Shown: piece after piece, positions 48,015-50,070 of the stretch
Layout: every line of letters begins with the position of its first letter
Numbering within the stretch: position 1 is the first letter of the stretch
NCBI RefSeq assembly: GCF_003149475.2
Contig: NZ_QFWV02000004.1
Span: 718,743-768,812 of the forward strand
Direction of reading: 5' to 3'
DNA: 50,070 nt
Origin: Oceaniradius stylonematis
Lineage (GTDB): Bacteria; Pseudomonadota; Alphaproteobacteria; Rhizobiales; Rhizobiaceae
Notes under the pieces: model-generated
What the model saw: only the letters and a program-made list of their open reading frames with translations
Database searches by the model: none
Told to the model about the DNA's origin: nothing
Made by a program: the position numbers and the translations under genes

Positions 48015-48044
48015 AAAAAACCGGCGGCGAAACATCGCTGCCGG
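48015..48044 (-). terminator. Rho-independent terminator in the metA leader
   Basis: On the minus strand CCGGCAGCGA and TCGCCGCCGG form a 10-bp stem with one mismatch around a TGTT loop, followed by six T residues. It lies between the SAM-II aptamer and metA and is the probable expression platform: SAM binding would favour it and shut off metA. Confidence 0.88.
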
Positions 48045-48060
48045 TCCAACACATTCGGCC

Positions 48061-48115
48061 CTTTAGCGACTTGTTTAACGTGGCTGCAAGCCGACCGGCC
48101 AAATCACCACGGACG
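48061..48115 (-). ncRNA. SAM-II riboswitch upstream of metA
   Basis: On the minus strand the order CGTGGTGATTTGGCC, GGTCGG, CTTGCAGCCACGTTAAACAA and GTCGCTAAAG reproduces the SAM-II (metA) motif. The P1 pairing CGTGG/CCACG and the closing GCTAAA needed for the pseudoknot are present. This class is common before met genes in alphaproteobacteria. Confidence 0.95.
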
Positions 48116-48118
48116 CCA

Positions 48119-48147
48119 TTCCTAGACCCGCAATCGGTCAGCGTCAA
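48119..48147 (-). promoter_or_regulatory. Promoter of the metA operon
   Basis: On the minus strand -35 is TTGACG (48142-48147) and -10 is TAGGAA (48119-48124), with a 17-base spacer. The start, near 48112, would begin the transcript at the SAM-II aptamer. A 10-base direct repeat CAATCGGTCA (48131-48140 and 48165-48174) overlaps the spacer and lies behind the -35. Confidence 0.55.
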
Positions 48148-48417
48148 ATGCGTGGCGCGCTGTGCAATCGGTCACACCCGTCGTCGGATGGGCATGCCAA
48201 AAGGGTGCAGCCGGTAGTTCGTTATGGACCATGACGGGCTGTCTCCCCGGTGTGGGTGCACCGCTCTGCCCTTAATGCCCCAAGGGCGGGGCGGTGTCCT
48301 GCGAACGTTCCGTGCAAATCAAGGAATTTTTGTGCGGCGCACAAAAACTCCTTGATTTGGCCATCGATTTGCTTAGCCTTGAGCGTATCCGGGAGGGCAC
48401 ATGCAACGGAGACTGTC
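48129..48417. other. Non-coding region between the metA leader and the 69-aa gene
   Basis: The gap 47994-48417 as a whole holds the metA promoter, SAM-II aptamer and terminator (minus strand), then about 200 bases with the 21-bp inverted repeat. I see no gene of credible length in it on either strand. Confidence 0.6.
48315..48359. repeat. Near-perfect 21-bp inverted repeat upstream of a small orphan gene
   Basis: Two 21-base arms (48315-48335 and 48339-48359) pair with a single mismatch (position 26/48 within the block) around a GGC loop of 3 bases. Each arm reads CAAATCAAGGA... and ...TCCTTGATTTG at the outer ends, with a TTTTTGTGC / GCACAAAAA core. There is no T-run after either arm, so it is not a standard terminator. 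It ends 58 bases before the start of the 69-aa gene. Confidence 0.85.
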
Positions 48418-48627
48418 ATGGCGACCGGACACGCATCGTCAAATGTCATCACCTTTCCCGGGCAGTCCCGCTTTCGCGCGCCTGCCGCGCCGACTGCCGG
48501 CCCCGTTCGTCAAGGCGGCTTGAGGGGCGCGCTCGCCGGGCGCCTCGCCCGGCTGTCGTCGCTGCGCGATGCCGGGCTGCCGCAGCGACCGGACGTGCCG
48601 AACGGCAGCGTTTCACCGCTTTATTGA
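48418..48627 (+). CDS. Small hypothetical protein, 69 residues
   Basis: Start ATG 48418 lies 6 bases after GGAG. The protein begins MATGHASSNVITFPGQSRFR, has a Pro/Ala-rich middle and a basic, leucine/arginine-rich second half (GGLRGALAGRLARLSSLRDA). It has no signal peptide, transmembrane segment or recognised domain. The NVITFPG opening recalls short basic rhizobial proteins, but I cannot assign a family. It is convergent with the 3-hydroxybutyryl-CoA dehydrogenase gene and has an inverted repeat upstream. Coding status rests on the ribosome site and context. Confidence 0.5.
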   Translation: MATGHASSNVITFPGQSRFRAPAAPTAGPVRQGGLRGALAGRLARLSSLRDAGLPQRPDVPNGSVSPLY

Positions 48628-48651
48628 ACCGGAAGGACCGCGTCCGGCCGG

Positions 48652-49533
48652 TCAGCGTGTCGGGACCGGCGTCTCGCCGCGATAATCGTAGAAGCCGCGA
48701 CCGCTCTTGCGGCCCAGCCATCCGGCCTCGACATATTTCACCAGAAGCGGACAGGGGCGGTACTTGGAATCGGCCAGCCCGTCATGCAGCACCTGCATGA
48801 TCGCCAGACAGGTGTCGAGACCGATGAAATCGGCCAGTTCGAGCGGACCCATCGGATGGTTGGCGCCCAGCTTCATCGCCGTGTCGATGGCCTCGACCGA
48901 TCCGACGCCCTCATAGAGCGTGTAGATCGCCTCGTTGATCATCGGCAACAGGATGCGGTTGACGATGAAGGCGGGAAAATCCTCGGACACGGTCGACGTC
49001 TTGCCGAGCCGGTCCACATAAGCGCGGGCAAGGTCGAACACCTCGTCTGCGGTGGCGATGCCGCGCACCAGTTCGACCAGCTTCATGCGCGGCACCGGGT
49101 TCATGAAATGGATGCCCATGAAGCGCTCGGGCCTGTCGGTGGCCGCGGCCAGACGCGTAATCGAGATCGAGGAGGTGTTGGACGCGATCAGCGCTTCGGG
49201 CTTCAGGACCGGGCACAGTTCGACGAAGATCTTGCGCTTGACCGCTTCGTTTTCGCTCGCAGCCTCAATAACCAGATCGCAGCCGGAGAGCCCGTCCATG
49301 CCGCCCGCCACCGAGATGCGGGCGACGATCGCATCGCGATCGCCGGACTGCATGCGGCCGGCATCGACGGCCTTCTGCATCTGGGTCTTGAGCCTGTCCA
49401 GGCCCGCCTGTGCCGCCTCCAGGGAGATGTCGGCGATCACCACATCATAGCCGGCCGCCGCCGAAACCTGGGCAATGCCGCTGCCCATCTGGCCCGCACC
49501 GATCACACCGATCGTTTCCAACTGTTCGATCAT
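48652..49533 (-). CDS. 3-hydroxybutyryl-CoA dehydrogenase
   Basis: Interconverts (S)-3-hydroxybutyryl-CoA and acetoacetyl-CoA with NAD(P). The 293-residue protein starts MIEQLETIGVIGAGQMGSGI (9 residues shorter than the open frame up to 49542 would allow plus 3), a Rossmann motif. Catalytic residues are in FMGIHFMNPVPRMKLVELV (His142, Asn145), and the C-terminal dimer domain has FIVNRILLPMINEAIYTLYE and NHPMGPLELADFIGLDTCLA. Length and order match HbdA/PaaH of rhizobia. In this order the gene often follows etfBA, which may lie beyond the window; with phbAB it links beta-oxidation intermediates to PHB. Confidence 0.95.
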   Translation of the reverse strand: MIEQLETIGVIGAGQMGSGIAQVSAAAGYDVVIADISLEAAQAGLDRLKTQMQKAVDAGRMQSGDRDAIVARISVAGGMDGLSGCDLVIEAASENEAVKRKIFVELCPVLKPEALIASNTSSISITRLAAATDRPERFMGIHFMNPVPRMKLVELVRGIATADEVFDLARAYVDRLGKTSTVSEDFPAFIVNRILLPMINEAIYTLYEGVGSVEAIDTAMKLGANHPMGPLELADFIGLDTCLAIMQVLHDGLADSKYRPCPLLVKYVEAGWLGRKSGRGFYDYRGETPVPTR

Positions 49534-49632
49534 CGCTCTCATCCCGCTTTTCTTGTGTTTTGGCGGAAGTGTGCGGTTGTTGCGACGCAATGTAAATCAT
49601 TGCATCGCACCAAACCGGCGCCTTGCGACGTT

Positions 49633-50070
49633 TCAGTCGCTTATTGTGACTTTCACGCCACGGCGCACCAGACGGGCCAGTTCCAGCGCGTCCCAATTGG
49701 TCAGCCGGATGCAGCCGACACTCTCGGCAAGGCCGATGCGCGAGGGTTCAGGCGTGCCGTGAATGCCGTAGGTGGGCTTTGACAGGCCGATCCATGCATT
49801 GCCCACCGGTCCGTTCGGCCCCGGCGGCAGAAGCACCAGACCTTCGGCCAGACCCGGCTGGGCCGATCCGCGCGGATCGTAGGTGTAGCGCGGGTCCTGC
49901 GCCTTGTTGCGCACGGTGAAGCTGCCCGTCGGCGACGGTGTGGCGGCCGAGCCGATCGATGCGGGATAGATGGCGACCAGCGCCCCTTCGGCATCGAATG
50001 CGCGCACTTGCCGCGTCCGCTTGCCGGCTTCGATGCGCGCGATGCGCCGTTGCAGGTCGCGTCCCGGATC
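49633..50070 (-). CDS. L,D-transpeptidase (YkuD domain), C-terminal part
   Basis: The frame is open from the right edge of the window (about 145 residues visible), so the start lies outside. YkuD catalytic motif: the histidine in GIHGTPEPSRIGLAESVGCI and the cysteine in SVGCIRLTNWDALELARLV. It forms 3-3 cross-links in peptidoglycan or anchors lipoproteins to it; catalysis uses a cysteine-thioacyl intermediate. The domain upstream, including any signal peptide or LysM module, cannot be seen. It is on the same strand as the dehydrogenase but 100 bases away. Confidence 0.9.
   Translation of the reverse strand, partial: DPGRDLQRRIARIEAGKRTRQVRAFDAEGALVAIYPASIGSAATPSPTGSFTVRNKAQDPRYTYDPRGSAQPGLAEGLVLLPPGPNGPVGNAWIGLSKPTYGIHGTPEPSRIGLAESVGCIRLTNWDALELARLVRRGVKVTISD

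Overview
The window is a high-GC (roughly 64%) alphaproteobacterial chromosome segment, almost certainly from the order Hyphomicrobiales (Rhizobiales) and probably near Phyllobacteriaceae; the family is an inference from gene order and protein sequence. The main marks are the zapE-mdh-sucCD-sucAB-lpdA cluster, the helicase/S4/fdxA/carD block, tlpA facing argH-lptM-lysA-TIGR02302, thiBPQ under a TPP riboswitch, phbAB opposite phaR, a giant NAD-glutamate dehydrogenase, and metA under a SAM-II riboswitch. Coding density is high. I see no rRNA, tRNA, CRISPR array, insertion sequence, integrase or phage gene.

Layout. 1-11400: 3' end of zapE, then TCA-cycle genes mdh, sucC, sucD, sucA, sucB and lpdA, interleaved with a secreted four-cysteine protein, a small NTF2/SnoaL-fold protein and a DUF2867 protein. 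11578-15188: MipA/OmpV outer-membrane protein, two small envelope proteins, hpt, a CpdR-like single-domain response regulator, and convergent rpoH. 15399-20425 (minus): a Suv3-like helicase, an S4-domain protein, 7Fe ferredoxin and CarD, with a clear carD promoter and terminator. 20426-20998 is a 573-base non-coding stretch. 20999-28931: TlpA thioredoxin facing argH, lptM, lysA and the glutamine/glycine-rich TIGR02302 membrane protein, then an M48 lipoprotein protease. 29066-33403: thiamine ABC importer thiBPQ with TPP riboswitch, and divergent thiamine pyrophosphokinase. 33471-38635: glycine-zipper lipoprotein, Uup-type ABC-F ATPase, and PHB metabolism (phbA, phbB, phaR). 38651-45202: a tightly coupled pdxY trio, and NAD-GDH. 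45250-50070: UMF1-type MFS transporter, GNAT acetyltransferase, metA, a 69-aa orphan gene behind a large inverted repeat, 3-hydroxybutyryl-CoA dehydrogenase and the end of an L,D-transpeptidase.

Functionally the window is mostly core metabolism: 2-oxoglutarate handling (SucAB-Lpd, NAD-GDH), acetyl-CoA storage (PhbAB, PhaR, 3-hydroxybutyryl-CoA dehydrogenase), thiamine supply (ThiBPQ, thiamine pyrophosphokinase; ThDP is the SucA cofactor), and stress or transcription control (RpoH, CarD, CpdR-like). I found no clear undescribed multi-gene system. The most unexplained DNA is non-coding: two diverged ~105-bp direct repeats, each with a LexA-type GAAC-N7-GAAC box, upstream of the helicase gene (20528-20905), and a near-perfect 21-bp inverted repeat in front of a 69-aa orphan gene (48315-48359). 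All functional assignments come from reading the sequence; no database search was run.
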